A stretch of DNA of 64,000 nt. Origin: Candidatus Saccharimonadota bacterium. Its GTDB lineage: Bacteria; Patescibacteriota; Saccharimonadia; Saccharimonadales; Saccharimonadaceae. The position numbers were made by a program, and so were the translations under genes. Numbering within the stretch: position 1 is the first letter of the stretch; every line of letters begins with the position of its first letter. A model generated the notes under the pieces. The model saw nothing but the letters and a program-made list of their open reading frames with translations. It searched no databases and had not been told where the DNA came from. The stretch lies in NCBI GenBank assembly GCA_015655045.1, contig JAATFU010000005.1, positions 268,373 through 332,372 of the forward strand, in the 5' to 3' direction. Of this stretch, positions 25,216-34,501 are shown in pieces.

Positions 25216-27512
25216 AAAAGCTCCTTATTATCAAGCATTCTACTAATGTAGTCCACCGGGCTAAAGTTATCCTCAATATATTTTGCCCTATATATCTGTG
25301 CGTCTTTAAACTCCGATTTTGCAACCCCAGCTTCACTCGCTACTGCCTTAACTATATCATTCGTTGAACTGACTTTTCTCACAATGTCATCTGGGAGCTC
25401 CGCAAACCAACCACTATTGTTTACAATGGTTGCCTTCCCAAATCGCAATGCCTCAAGAGTCGAGAGGGAAGTCTCTCCGTGATATGGGTGACGGAAGCTG
25501 AGCATAATATCGCTTCTTGTAAGTTCGTGCATAAACCTCGTGTCGGAAGGAGACTTTATAACAGATATTCCCTTAAGACCATTGAGTCTATTCTCTACTT
25601 TACTATCGAGCAGCGAAAAACCAAATATCTTTACACTAATAGTACGGTCGTTAATCTTACTTCTCACAAGTGATTCTGTAAGATCTAAGCCTTTCGCCTC
25701 GGTCATTATGCCCGGCATAGCGACGAGTAGGTCTCTACTGGGATTCTTAGCCTGCACATGGTAAGGAGTGGTTACTGCCAGATTCTGCAAAACGATCTCC
25801 ACATTCTTTCCCGGAAGGAGATATTCTTCTATACCCGACTTCGCATATAAGGAATGTACTATTACTCTCTTCTGTTTGTTCATGAGCCCGCCGAGGAAGT
25901 TACCATGGGATGAGGCTATGGACTCGGATAAGCTCCTTTCTGCATCATAGCGCTTACCGCTTATAAAGCCCTGGTCACGAACGACCCCATATAGACCCTG
26001 TAGCCGGGTGTCATGAAGTACCACCTGATCTGGAAACGAGAGTGCCTTAATCAGTGTAACTACGTGGTACTCTCCATTGCCAATATGATAAATCAGCTTA
26101 TCAAATCTCTTCGCGTCTGATTGGCTAAAGATCCATGGATTCCGACATTCTGCTACATACGGTAGATAGTTTTTCCGAATCTCTATTGATTTTGCAGTAT
26201 CCGTAATACCATCTTCCAGGTAATAAGTAACCTCAGCCTGCCTTGACAAGATGTAATGTTGCTCTTGTATAATCTTTCCGATAGCAGAGAAACCACGCGG
26301 ACTTGGTCCAAATATTGCGATCTTTGGCTTATTTTCCATGCGATTCTCTGGGGTAAGCTCTAATAAAGTAGTCGCCACAAGTTCAGCAGATTTATCCCAT
26401 GAGTAGAAATCTAGTATGGAATTGTATACCCTACTATCTATAGGTCGAGAGGTGCTTATTGTGGCTTCTATAGCAGACGCTATGCTTTGTACATCATAGG
26501 GATCACAGAAATATAATTGCTCCTCAGTAATCTCTCGGAATACCTCCAAGTCGGAACATACAATCTTCTTATTAAACTCAATAGCCTCAAGGACAGGTAG
26601 TCCTAGCCCCTCATATTCAGTTGGGAAGAGTACACAAGTTGCGCTAGAGTATAGTCCTGCGAGTTCTTCATCGGATATATTTCCGGTAAATATAATATCA
26701 GACGATATACTATTTAGAATATCTTTCGTCTGCTGGCTAAACGCTGAGGTGATAACTAACTTATACTCATCATTGTGCGAACTATTGAACTGGCTAAAAG
26801 CCAGAGCGGCTCGTTGATTGTTCTTTCTAAAATCATCACCCGACGGCATGAGAATAAACTTATTTTTGCCCACGTCACTCTTTGCAACTTTTTTGAGTAA
26901 CTTTCGCTTAATGGGAGCTCCGTAGATGGGAGTTATACGATTTTTTGGTATACCAAGGTGTAAGGTAAGATCATTTGCAACAGTGGTCGAAATAGGAAAG
27001 AAGTGGTCGGTCTGCATTAATGTATCAAAGCGACACAAATAATTCTCGGAGACGGATTCAACTCTCAGATAGTTAGTGAAGAACTGAAGGGGTATTAAAT
27101 CATACATTATCAAGTAATTATTTGAACTTATAGTAGGGAAGACAGGTACCTCTTGCTCTTGGAATAGAGATAGTATCAAGAAGTCTACCGAGTACCCAGA
27201 CAAGCTCTCTGCTATGTACCTGTTGATAAGAGACATGTTATAATCCCTTACCCTCTCGTATGTTCCAGCACCTTGGAGCAACTCGTAATTAATGCTAATA
27301 ATCTCAAAGCCTTTTGCCAATAGCCTAAGGACCTCATCCTGCTCTTGACTGAGAGGATTCGATTTATTAAGGAGTATTATCTTCTTCTCATAGAAGTCGA
27401 GTCTGTGTCCTATAGCCCCAAGTAGAGACATCGAGTATTTACCAATTCCCCTATGAAATGCCGAGCTCTGAAAAGCCTGGCCATCAATAAGTAGTGCCCT
27501 CTTTTCTACCAT
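25212..27512 (-). CDS. Tandem double GT4 glycosyltransferase
   Basis: 766-aa protein containing two complete-looking GT-B units. The first (about 1-385) carries FPTEYEGLGLPVLEAIEF; the second (about 395-766) carries a variant, GETSLSTLEALRFGK, with the second Glu retained. Between them IAIFGPSPRGFSAIG starts a new Rossmann half. Such dual enzymes often add two different or alternating linkages in chain assembly. It overlaps the next gene by 4 bp and the previous by 1 bp (TAATG), so translation is coupled. Likely acts in the cytoplasm on a lipid-linked polymer that the adjoining ABC transporter exports. Confidence 0.85.
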   Translation of the reverse strand: MVEKRALLIDGQAFQSSAFHRGIGKYSMSLLGAIGHRLDFYEKKIILLNKSNPLSQEQDEVLRLLAKGFEIISINYELLQGAGTYERVRDYNMSLINRYIAESLSGYSVDFLILSLFQEQEVPVFPTISSNNYLIMYDLIPLQFFTNYLRVESVSENYLCRFDTLMQTDHFFPISTTVANDLTLHLGIPKNRITPIYGAPIKRKLLKKVAKSDVGKNKFILMPSGDDFRKNNQRAALAFSQFNSSHNDEYKLVITSAFSQQTKDILNSISSDIIFTGNISDEELAGLYSSATCVLFPTEYEGLGLPVLEAIEFNKKIVCSDLEVFREITEEQLYFCDPYDVQSIASAIEATISTSRPIDSRVYNSILDFYSWDKSAELVATTLLELTPENRMENKPKIAIFGPSPRGFSAIGKIIQEQHYILSRQAEVTYYLEDGITDTAKSIEIRKNYLPYVAECRNPWIFSQSDAKRFDKLIYHIGNGEYHVVTLIKALSFPDQVVLHDTRLQGLYGVVRDQGFISGKRYDAERSLSESIASSHGNFLGGLMNKQKRVIVHSLYAKSGIEEYLLPGKNVEIVLQNLAVTTPYHVQAKNPSRDLLVAMPGIMTEAKGLDLTESLVRSKINDRTISVKIFGFSLLDSKVENRLNGLKGISVIKSPSDTRFMHELTRSDIMLSFRHPYHGETSLSTLEALRFGKATIVNNSGWFAELPDDIVRKVSSTNDIVKAVASEAGVAKSEFKDAQIYRAKYIEDNFSPVDYISRMLDNKELL

Positions 27513-27838
27513 TAGTGCACAGACCTCTTCTGTCCCTTAAAGATCAATCGGTAAGAATATTTAGCCGATTGAAATAGTATCCTTCGAGTATGTTTGTATC
27601 CTCTCAGGATGAGGCTAGAGATCTGATGTTCGGAAGGGACGAAGACTAGACGTCTTAGATACTCCTTGTCGTATACATTAATAGCTTCAAGCTGTTTAAC
27701 TGGGTCTTTATATAAGACTACCTCTATGTTTGGGTTCATACTTAGTTGTGGGGTATTTTGAGATTGCTGAAACCTTAATAGTGCGTTGATTATTCCATGG
27801 TCAAGCTTTTGGGCAACCGTCTTTAGTCTCTCAATCAT
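27512..27838 (-). CDS. Small conserved-context protein of glycan operon
   Basis: 108-aa soluble protein, helical at the start and with a VEVVLYKDPV-like beta strand in the middle, basic throughout (many Lys and Arg at the C-terminus). No family recognised. Its position between the ABC ATPase gene (4-bp overlap) and the double transferase gene (1-bp overlap) shows it is part of the same translation-coupled operon and probably helps glycan assembly or export. Confidence 0.55.
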   Translation of the reverse strand: MIERLKTVAQKLDHGIINALLRFQQSQNTPQLSMNPNIEVVLYKDPVKQLEAINVYDKEYLRRLVFVPSEHQISSLILRGYKHTRRILFQSAKYSYRLIFKGQKRSVH

Positions 27839-29043
27839 ATCCTCTCACTATTACGAAAAGCTTCTAGCTCCATTAGCGGATACGTAATCATGCCCGTGGG
27901 AGTATTCTTAGCTACCCTAAAGTGAGCTGCTTCATCCCACCAGTCACATGGAGTTGCTGCAATTGTTTCGGCGGAAACATTTATAAAATACTCTCCATCT
28001 CCAAATATGTTTGGTATGGTCCAATTCAATTCTATGATTTCGCCTTTTTTGAGGTTCTTAAGTCGCTTGTTCTTGAGCTGAGTGTTCGTGCCTAGAACCA
28101 AAACATCTGATGAATTTTTAACAGAGAAGCCAAACAGACCCTCATCCATATCCTCATTCACCCTTAGCTTAGTCGTAACCCGAAGTGTCTTTGAGTCAAT
28201 TGTAACCACTGGATCACACCCGACCTCGGTATAGCGTAGTGCCTTATTCCCCCATCGGTTTTGCTTCTTGCCCTTACTATCAACGTCCTCACTAGAATTT
28301 AGGAATAGTTTATCGTATTCTCTGGCAACTTTTGCCGATGTCCCAGTTGCTATAACCCTGCTGTTGTCAATCAGGATCGCTCTATCACAATAGTCCCTAA
28401 TGGCATTCATATCATGGCTAACAAATATTACCGTCTTTTTATTCTTCTTTAGTCTTCTAAAATACTCAAAACACTTCCTCTGAAAATCAGCATCCCCCAC
28501 GGCTAATACTTCGTCAATCAAGAGGATATCTGACTCTGCAAGTATGGTTGCGACAGAGAAGGCCAATCGAACCTGCATACCTGACGAATAATTCTTGAGT
28601 TTTTGATCCATAAAGCGCTCCAACTCCGCAAATGAAACAATATCTCGATACTTCACATCTACTTCTTTTTTAGAGAATCCCATTAGTGCACCGTTTAAGT
28701 ATGCGTTCTCTCTTCCTGTCAGCTCTGGATTAAAACCGACACCGAGCTCAATAAAGGGTACTAAACGCCCATTAACTCTTAAGTTACCTTGGGTTGGCAA
28801 ATATATACCAGCGATTATTTTTAATAGGGTGCTCTTCCCACTTCCATTACGCCCAACGATTCCAAAGAATTCGCCTTTAGGTATATCAAATGAAATATCC
28901 CGAAGAGCATGTTGTGTTTCAAACTTCTTACGGTTCTTATTAAAAGGATTTATAAATAAACTCTTAACAGTATCGGCTCTTTCGTGTGGAAGACGAAAGT
29001 CTTTAGAAACATGCTGAACACTTACGGCAATATTTTTAGACAT
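27835..29043 (-). CDS. Polysaccharide ABC exporter ATPase (Wzt/TagH-like)
   Basis: 402-aa protein. Nucleotide-binding domain with Walker A GRNGSGKST (residues 64-72), signature YSSGMQ (152-157), Walker B DILLIDEVLAVGD (172-184) and switch His (H210), all of the polysaccharide-export subtype. A C-terminal beta domain (about 255-400) corresponds to the Wzt carbohydrate-recognition part that checks the finished glycan. It partners the permease gene directly upstream (1-bp overlap). Exports a lipid-linked polysaccharide across the membrane. Confidence 0.9.
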   Translation of the reverse strand: MSKNIAVSVQHVSKDFRLPHERADTVKSLFINPFNKNRKKFETQHALRDISFDIPKGEFFGIVGRNGSGKSTLLKIIAGIYLPTQGNLRVNGRLVPFIELGVGFNPELTGRENAYLNGALMGFSKKEVDVKYRDIVSFAELERFMDQKLKNYSSGMQVRLAFSVATILAESDILLIDEVLAVGDADFQRKCFEYFRRLKKNKKTVIFVSHDMNAIRDYCDRAILIDNSRVIATGTSAKVAREYDKLFLNSSEDVDSKGKKQNRWGNKALRYTEVGCDPVVTIDSKTLRVTTKLRVNEDMDEGLFGFSVKNSSDVLVLGTNTQLKNKRLKNLKKGEIIELNWTIPNIFGDGEYFINVSAETIAATPCDWWDEAAHFRVAKNTPTGMITYPLMELEAFRNSERI

Positions 29044-29876
29044 TAGATCTCCTCCGCAAAACCAGGTGAGCGCCTCTTAAAGTAGATCATGGACAGAACC
29101 GCTAGAACGATGACAATTGCCAGAGGTATTAAAGATGCAAAGGGGTTATGGAATAAGCTAGCAATCGTTACGGTATCACTAGTGACGGCTGTTGCTCTAA
29201 TATCTTGAATAATCTGGGCAACTGGGTTGAGCATCATAAGCTTTGCAACGAGTGGGGATGCCGTTACAACAAGTGATATAGGATAAAGAATTGGTGTCGC
29301 ATAGAAGCCCGCCTGAAGAACCACTTCCCAGATGTAGTTAATGTCTCGAAACTGCACGTACAGTGCGCTCAACAGAAAAGCAACCCCTAAACCAAAGACG
29401 AATAGCTCCACTATTAGCGGAAGAACCCATAAAGAGTCGATGCTCAATGTTACACCATTAAGTATCATGAATAGCCCGATGACTACTAGATTAATTGCGA
29501 GGTTAATCAATGCAGAGAGCGAACCCGCCACCACAACTGCATATCGTGGGAAGGCTAATTTTCTCAGTAAGTCACCCTTACCAACAATTGCCGAAAGGCC
29601 ATTGGTCGTAACCTCAATGAAATAGTTCCAGAATATAACGCCCGTCAAGAGATAGACTGCATAATGAGGTGTGCTTGAGCCTACCTTTAAGAAATGGACG
29701 AACACGACATAGAGAATTGCAAACAATGCCAATGGCCGCAAGAGTGTCCAAACATAGCCTAGTGCCGAGCCTTTGTAGCGTAACTTAAAGTCAGTAATAA
29801 CAAGTTGCTTCAGAAGAATCAATGAGTAACGGTATTTTGCTTTTAGGCGTTGAAAGGCGTTCACAATACGACTCAT
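29043..29876 (-). CDS. Polysaccharide ABC exporter permease (Wzm/TagG-like)
   Basis: 277-aa ABC-2 type permease with six membrane segments and a conserved N-terminal amphipathic stretch (ITDFKLRYKGSALGYVWTLLRP) as in Wzm/TagG proteins. First gene of the five-gene export and transferase operon. Its start lies 42 bp from that of the divergent GDP-sugar reductase gene, so promoters for both share this gap. Confidence 0.9.
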   Translation of the reverse strand: MSRIVNAFQRLKAKYRYSLILLKQLVITDFKLRYKGSALGYVWTLLRPLALFAILYVVFVHFLKVGSSTPHYAVYLLTGVIFWNYFIEVTTNGLSAIVGKGDLLRKLAFPRYAVVVAGSLSALINLAINLVVIGLFMILNGVTLSIDSLWVLPLIVELFVFGLGVAFLLSALYVQFRDINYIWEVVLQAGFYATPILYPISLVVTASPLVAKLMMLNPVAQIIQDIRATAVTSDTVTIASLFHNPFASLIPLAIVIVLAVLSMIYFKRRSPGFAEEI

Positions 29877-29918
29877 TATAGAGGTATCGGCCGTCTAAAT
29901 CAATGGTATACTATTGAT

Positions 29919-30851
29919 ATGAATGATACAGAAATCGTTATAACGGGTGTAAATGGATTCGTTGGCGAACACCTTGCGCGAGAAATTAAACAACAGGGCT
30001 ATAAGGTTCACGGCATTGGGCGAGAGGCTGCGGTAAACGATAAAGTAATGACCCTCGTTGACACCTATACGCAATGTAATCTTGTAGAGGAAGGTAGCTT
30101 TAAGGATATTCCTTTGCAAAATGTTACGGCGATTATTCATTTGGCTGGACTTGCTGCTGTTGGAGAGTCTTTTCAAAAGCCTCTTGAGTATCTTACCCAA
30201 AATGGCATTATGACCCATAACGTTCTTTCGTCTGCTTTAGACCAGGGGTTTACAGGTAGAACGGTCGTGATTAGTTCTGGCGCTCTCTATGACGCCCAGC
30301 AACCAATGCCCCTTACTGAGTCGTCACAACTTGCAGAGAACTCTCCCTACGCGGTTGGGAAGATCCTTGAAGAGAATGTGGGACTCTACTATAAGAATCG
30401 TGGACTTGACGTGGTTATTGCTCGTCCTTTCAATCACATCGGACCCGGCCAGGGCCAAGGCTTTTTGCTGCCGGATCTATATAGCCAAGTTGTTTTGGCT
30501 CAAGAAAATAACAGCCAAACAATCTCGGTTGGTAACCTTACCTCTCGTCGAGACTATACGGATGTCCGCGATATTGTCAAAGCCTATGTACTTCTTGCCT
30601 CTGCCAAATCGCTCCAACACGACGTTTATAACATCGCTTCGGGTGTTAGTCGAGCGGGCGACGAGATACTTGAAACCCTCCTACACGCTATGCAGGCAGC
30701 ACACTTTGAAGTAACGATTGACCCATCGAAAGTTCGCCCGACCGATGCCCAGGAGATCATTGGTGATGCTAGTCGGGTGAAGCTCGAACTAGGCTGGCAG
30801 CCCGCAATAACACTTGAATCTACTATTCACGACTTTATACAAAAAGCGTAG
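29919..30851 (+). CDS. NAD-dependent GDP-sugar reductase/epimerase (Rmd-like)
   Basis: 310-aa extended short-chain dehydrogenase. It has the Rossmann motif GVNGFVGEHL near the start, catalytic Ser in ISSGALYD, and the YxxxK pair in SPYAVGKILEENVG; RPFNHIGPGQGQGFLLPDL is typical of GDP-6-deoxy-D-lyxo-4-hexulose reductases (Rmd), which make GDP-D-rhamnose. With gmd 560 bp away the pair would turn GDP-mannose into GDP-D-rhamnose. The start at 29919 (not the longer frame) is fixed by an extended -10, TGG-TATACT, ending 6 nt upstream; there is no ribosome-binding site. Confidence 0.75.
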   Translation: MNDTEIVITGVNGFVGEHLAREIKQQGYKVHGIGREAAVNDKVMTLVDTYTQCNLVEEGSFKDIPLQNVTAIIHLAGLAAVGESFQKPLEYLTQNGIMTHNVLSSALDQGFTGRTVVISSGALYDAQQPMPLTESSQLAENSPYAVGKILEENVGLYYKNRGLDVVIARPFNHIGPGQGQGFLLPDLYSQVVLAQENNSQTISVGNLTSRRDYTDVRDIVKAYVLLASAKSLQHDVYNIASGVSRAGDEILETLLHAMQAAHFEVTIDPSKVRPTDAQEIIGDASRVKLELGWQPAITLESTIHDFIQKA

Positions 30852-31412
30852 CTATTTAAGCTGCTTCTTCAGGTACTGCGGTAGTGTGAGTGCGAGGGCG
30901 GTAATATTATAGGTTGTATCAAAAATACCACCGTAATCTTCCATATCGGCCTGAATGAGATGAACTGGGCTAATCGTTTCGGTCTGTTCGTGCGCCGTGT
31001 TGCTCACTTTGCGCGCAGAACGAGCCCGTACGATATGGATAACGTGGTCTAACTTTGAGGGATATTCATAGGTTGTTTGAATCAGTTCTAGGTCATCGGA
31101 AGCATAGCCCGTCTCTTCAAGTAGCTCTTTGGCAGCGGTTTCAAGTGGTGATAGGCCATTTTCGACACTCCCAGATGGAAGGTTCAGCACTACCTTGTCG
31201 ATAGCATACTTATACTCAAACTGGGTAATCAACTGGTCGTTTTCATCAGTTGCAACTACCACAACCCCGCTTGGCAGCGTAACGGTCGAGTAGTCTTCGA
31301 TAATAGCACCTGAAGGCAATGCGATCTTATCGCTATATACCTTCAAGAATTGTGTATCAATCACCGTTTGTCGGCCTAACCTCTTCCAGTGTGGCAGGTA
31401 GTCAGTGGCCAC
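30852..31412 (-). CDS. NUDIX hydrolase
   Basis: 186-aa NUDIX protein. The Nudix box (about residues 82-104) reads SGSVENGLSPLETAAKELLE followed by ETGY, with Lys in place of the usual Arg of REUxEE. The long N-terminal strand region and size are those of ADP-ribose or nucleotide-sugar pyrophosphatases. It starts 2 bp after the gmd stop and is co-transcribed with it, so it may hydrolyse a GDP-sugar or ADP-ribose; substrate unknown. Converges on the reductase gene with no spacer. Confidence 0.85.
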   Translation of the reverse strand: MATDYLPHWKRLGRQTVIDTQFLKVYSDKIALPSGAIIEDYSTVTLPSGVVVVATDENDQLITQFEYKYAIDKVVLNLPSGSVENGLSPLETAAKELLEETGYASDDLELIQTTYEYPSKLDHVIHIVRARSARKVSNTAHEQTETISPVHLIQADMEDYGGIFDTTYNITALALTLPQYLKKQLK

Positions 31413-31414
31413 AG

Positions 31415-32413
31415 CTAAATCTTCGTGGATTCGATTGCCAGGTCATGTTCGACCATAAGCTTCACAAGTCCAGGGAAATCTACTTCACGCGTCCAGCCTA
31501 GCTCTTTTTCGGCTTTGGTTGGATCGCCCAAAAGGACATCGACTTCGGCGGGGCGCATAAATGCAGGATTTTGCTTGACGTATGGCTTCCAGTCATCAAT
31601 CCCCACTTCTTTAAAGGCAAGTTCAAGAAATTCCTCGATCGAGTGTGTCTCACCCGTAGCAAGCACATAATCTTTTGGTTCATCTTGTTGGAGCATCATC
31701 CACATACCCTTCACGTAATCACCAGCGTACCCCCAGTCACGCTTTGGCCATAGATCACCCAGCTCAATATCATCTTGCAGACCAAGTTTAATACGGGCGA
31801 CTGCATTTGTGATCTTTCGAGTGACGAACTCAATACCCCGGCGTTCACCTTCGTGATTGAATAAAATACCAGAAACAGCAAACATTTTATAGCTTTCTCG
31901 GTAGTTCCGAGTGATCCAATACCCATATAGCTTAGCGACACCATATGGACTGCGTGGGTGGAAGGCGGCATCTTCGGTATAGCCATTCTCTGGGCGGTTG
32001 TACGCAAGGCCACCAAACATTTCAGAGGTTGATGCCTGATAGAATCGAACTTTATTCTCAGGATCCGTTAGACGAATCGCTTCAAGCATATTTAAGACAC
32101 CTTTCCCTGTCACATCACTGGTGAGTTGAGGGTCTTTGAATGAATAGCCCACATGACTAATAGCCCCCAGGTTATAGACTTCATGTGGCGTCGCTTGTTG
32201 CATAGCGCGAATAAGAGATGACTGATCAGTTAAATCACCGTCAATGAGTGTGACATATGGGAATTCGGCTACGACGGCTTCACGCTTTGGATTGTGCTGG
32301 CCCCGAATAATTCCAAAGACTTCATAACCTTTTTCATGAAGAAGTTCGGCAAGATGACCGCCATCTTGTCCTGTGATTCCTGTAATTAATGCTCGTTTTT
32401 TAACATCGGCCAT
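31415..32413 (-). CDS. gmd: GDP-mannose 4,6-dehydratase
   Basis: 332-aa short-chain dehydrogenase. It shows the cofactor motif GITGQDGGHLAE (residues 13-24), the active-site YQASTSEMFGG and YGVAKLYGYW (YxxxK) motifs, and HEGERRGIEFVTRKI, a segment specific to Gmd. It converts GDP-mannose to GDP-4-keto-6-deoxymannose, the precursor of GDP-D-rhamnose or GDP-fucose. A GAGGAA site lies 10 nt upstream. The GDP-mannose source is pmm/manC at 15-17 kb. Confidence 0.92.
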   Translation of the reverse strand: MADVKKRALITGITGQDGGHLAELLHEKGYEVFGIIRGQHNPKREAVVAEFPYVTLIDGDLTDQSSLIRAMQQATPHEVYNLGAISHVGYSFKDPQLTSDVTGKGVLNMLEAIRLTDPENKVRFYQASTSEMFGGLAYNRPENGYTEDAAFHPRSPYGVAKLYGYWITRNYRESYKMFAVSGILFNHEGERRGIEFVTRKITNAVARIKLGLQDDIELGDLWPKRDWGYAGDYVKGMWMMLQQDEPKDYVLATGETHSIEEFLELAFKEVGIDDWKPYVKQNPAFMRPAEVDVLLGDPTKAEKELGWTREVDFPGLVKLMVEHDLAIESTKI

Positions 32414-32500
32414 ATATAGTAATTCCTCGCAGATATGTTGTGTTTATAAGACAAAGCCTATTATACATAAATAAGCAGAATGAATAAACCGAAGGACCAT

Positions 32501-32529
32501 TTGTCCCCTCTCTCATCTTGCTGTAGGCT
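32501..32529 (+). promoter_or_regulatory. Promoter of sucCD-like operon
   Basis: TTGTCC (32501-32506), 17 bp, TAGGCT (32524-32529), then 7 nt to the GTG start. No separate ribosome-binding site; leaderless GTG initiation is predicted. Confidence 0.45.
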
Positions 32530-32536
32530 AGAAAGA

Positions 32537-33607
32537 GTGAAGTTATTAGAATACGAAGCCAAACAACTGCTTGCCGACGCTGGTGTACTCGTGCCGGTCT
32601 CGTCCCTTGTCCAAACTAGCGAGGCTTTGAGCCTGCCCCTACCGGTCGTTCTCAAGTCCCAGGTGCCTATTGGGGGGCGGGGTAAACTTGGGGGGGTACA
32701 GATTATCGAGCAGGTAGCTGAGCTGGCTGATGCCGTCGAAGCCCTCCTGGTGCTCGACATCAAAGGCTATCTGCCTACGGTACTGTTAGCCGAAGAGAAG
32801 CTCCTCATTCAGCACGAGCATTACTTAGCGCTACGGATTGATCGTATTGAAGGTGTTGTCCAACTAATGGCCCATCCCAAAGGCGGCGTCGAGATTGAAA
32901 CCCATACCAGTGGCTTTTTTACCCGAACCTTTGAACCAGATCAGGTTGAAGCGATTGCCAGCCAGCTCGCACTCAGCTGGGGATACGAGGAGACGCTGCC
33001 CGCAACTTTACTCCAGTACTTGCTCACTGACCTGTATGACTGTTTCGTGGCTAACGATGCCACCTTACTTGAGATTAATCCGCTCATCTATACCACTGAG
33101 GGCACATTTATCGCGGGTGACTGTAAGATGGAGCTTGATGATAACGCCGCCTTTCGTCACGACTGGCAGTTTGAAGCTAAGTCAACTGAAACCAACTTTG
33201 TGACCCTTGATCTTGCTGGCACCATTGCGACGATCGCCAACGGGGCAGGTCTTGCCATGGCAACGGTTGATGCCGTAGCCGATAGTGGCCTCGTACCCGC
33301 TAACTTCCTCGATATTGGTGGGGGGTCTGATATTAAGAGCCTGCTGCTAGCGTTTGAGCGCCTGATGGGCTTTACGCACCTTCAGGGTATCATTATTAAC
33401 ATCGTCGCCGGGATTAGTCGCTGTGACGAAATAGCGCGAGCTATCATTGCCGCCCAGGCTCACATACCGACGCTTCCCCCACTCTATATTCGCCTAGCGG
33501 GGACGAATTACGAGGAGGCGATGGAGTTACTAACCGATGCCGGGATTGCGACGCTACCTACCCTTGAAGACTGCATCATTGAGGCTCAGGAGGCACACCA
33601 CTTGTGA
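32537..33607 (+). CDS. sucC: Succinyl-CoA synthetase-like beta subunit (ATP-grasp)
   Basis: 356-aa protein starting at GTG with KLLEYEAKQLLADAG, the canonical SucC beginning. An ATP-grasp domain follows, with KSQVPIGGRGKLGG (nucleotide loop; Leu replaces the usual Ala), EINPLIYT and a DCKMELDDNA metal-binding segment; the C-terminal CoA-ligase domain has NFLDIGGG and a NIVAGISRCDEIARAI segment. It pairs with the alpha subunit gene downstream (4-bp overlap). The reaction is acyl-CoA + NDP + Pi to acid + NTP; the acyl group may not be succinyl. Notable in a lineage that lacks a TCA cycle. Confidence 0.8.
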   Translation: MKLLEYEAKQLLADAGVLVPVSSLVQTSEALSLPLPVVLKSQVPIGGRGKLGGVQIIEQVAELADAVEALLVLDIKGYLPTVLLAEEKLLIQHEHYLALRIDRIEGVVQLMAHPKGGVEIETHTSGFFTRTFEPDQVEAIASQLALSWGYEETLPATLLQYLLTDLYDCFVANDATLLEINPLIYTTEGTFIAGDCKMELDDNAAFRHDWQFEAKSTETNFVTLDLAGTIATIANGAGLAMATVDAVADSGLVPANFLDIGGGSDIKSLLLAFERLMGFTHLQGIIINIVAGISRCDEIARAIIAAQAHIPTLPPLYIRLAGTNYEEAMELLTDAGIATLPTLEDCIIEAQEAHHL

Positions 33608-34476
33608 ATCTCGAACTCTTTCAGGCCCAAAACGTTATTATTCAGGGTATTACTGGTATGCATGGTTCCTTCCAGGCTCGTGCCATGGTTGAAGCGGGCA
33701 CCCATATCGTAGCAGGCACCTCACCGAGTAAAGCTGGCTCCTTAGTAGATGAGATTCCTGTCTATAATACGGTCGCAGACATTCAAGCTGATTTCTCGGT
33801 TGATGCCAGTGTCATCTTTGTGCCCGCACCAATGGCGATGGATGCTATCCTCGAAGCAGTTGATGCGCACATTCCGCTGATTATCTGTATTACCGAAGGG
33901 ATTCCCCTCCACGATATGATCGAGGTTCGAAGGATCCTTGCTACCTCCGAGAGCATCTTGATTGGACCGAACTCACCAGGTATATTAGTGCCCGATGAGC
34001 TGAAGCTTGGTATCATCCCCGCTCACTTGTCACTAGCCGGCTCAGTCGCCATTGTCAGCCGGTCTGGTACCCTGACTTATGAGACTATGGCGGGTCTGAG
34101 CGAGCGTGGCATTGGCCAGCGCTACGTGATCGGTATTGGAGGCGACCCCATCCACGGCACCAGTTTTATAGACTGTCTCGAACTATTTGAACACGACCCC
34201 CACGTGAGCTCAATCGTATTGATTGGGGAAGTGGGGGGGACCGAAGAGCTCCTGGCTGCCGACTATATTGCTGGTTCGATTACCAAGCCCGTCTATGGCT
34301 ACGTGGCGGGACATCACGCCCCCGCCGGCGTCCAACTGGGACACGCTGGAGCAATCCTGGGTAGTCAGAATGAATCAGCCGCCGCCAAGACAGGCGCCTT
34401 GAAAAAGGCCGGTGTGAAGACCGCCACAAGTATCACGAGTCTGCTTAGCCTCATCGCTGCCGATCACTCGTTCTGA
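33604..34476 (+). CDS. sucD: Succinyl-CoA synthetase-like alpha subunit
   Basis: 290-aa protein starting at GTG. It has the CoA-binding domain motif GITGMHGSFQAR, PNSPGILVP, the SRSGTLTYE segment and GIGGDPIHGTSF, and the phosphorylated His lies in GHAGAI (H247). All catalytic features of SucD are intact. Overlaps sucC by 4 bp; together they form the alpha-beta enzyme that can make NTP by substrate-level phosphorylation from an acyl-CoA. Confidence 0.85.
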   Translation: MNLELFQAQNVIIQGITGMHGSFQARAMVEAGTHIVAGTSPSKAGSLVDEIPVYNTVADIQADFSVDASVIFVPAPMAMDAILEAVDAHIPLIICITEGIPLHDMIEVRRILATSESILIGPNSPGILVPDELKLGIIPAHLSLAGSVAIVSRSGTLTYETMAGLSERGIGQRYVIGIGGDPIHGTSFIDCLELFEHDPHVSSIVLIGEVGGTEELLAADYIAGSITKPVYGYVAGHHAPAGVQLGHAGAILGSQNESAAAKTGALKKAGVKTATSITSLLSLIAADHSF

Positions 34477-34501
34477 TAGTTGCCATGGTATACTGGTAGC
34501 A

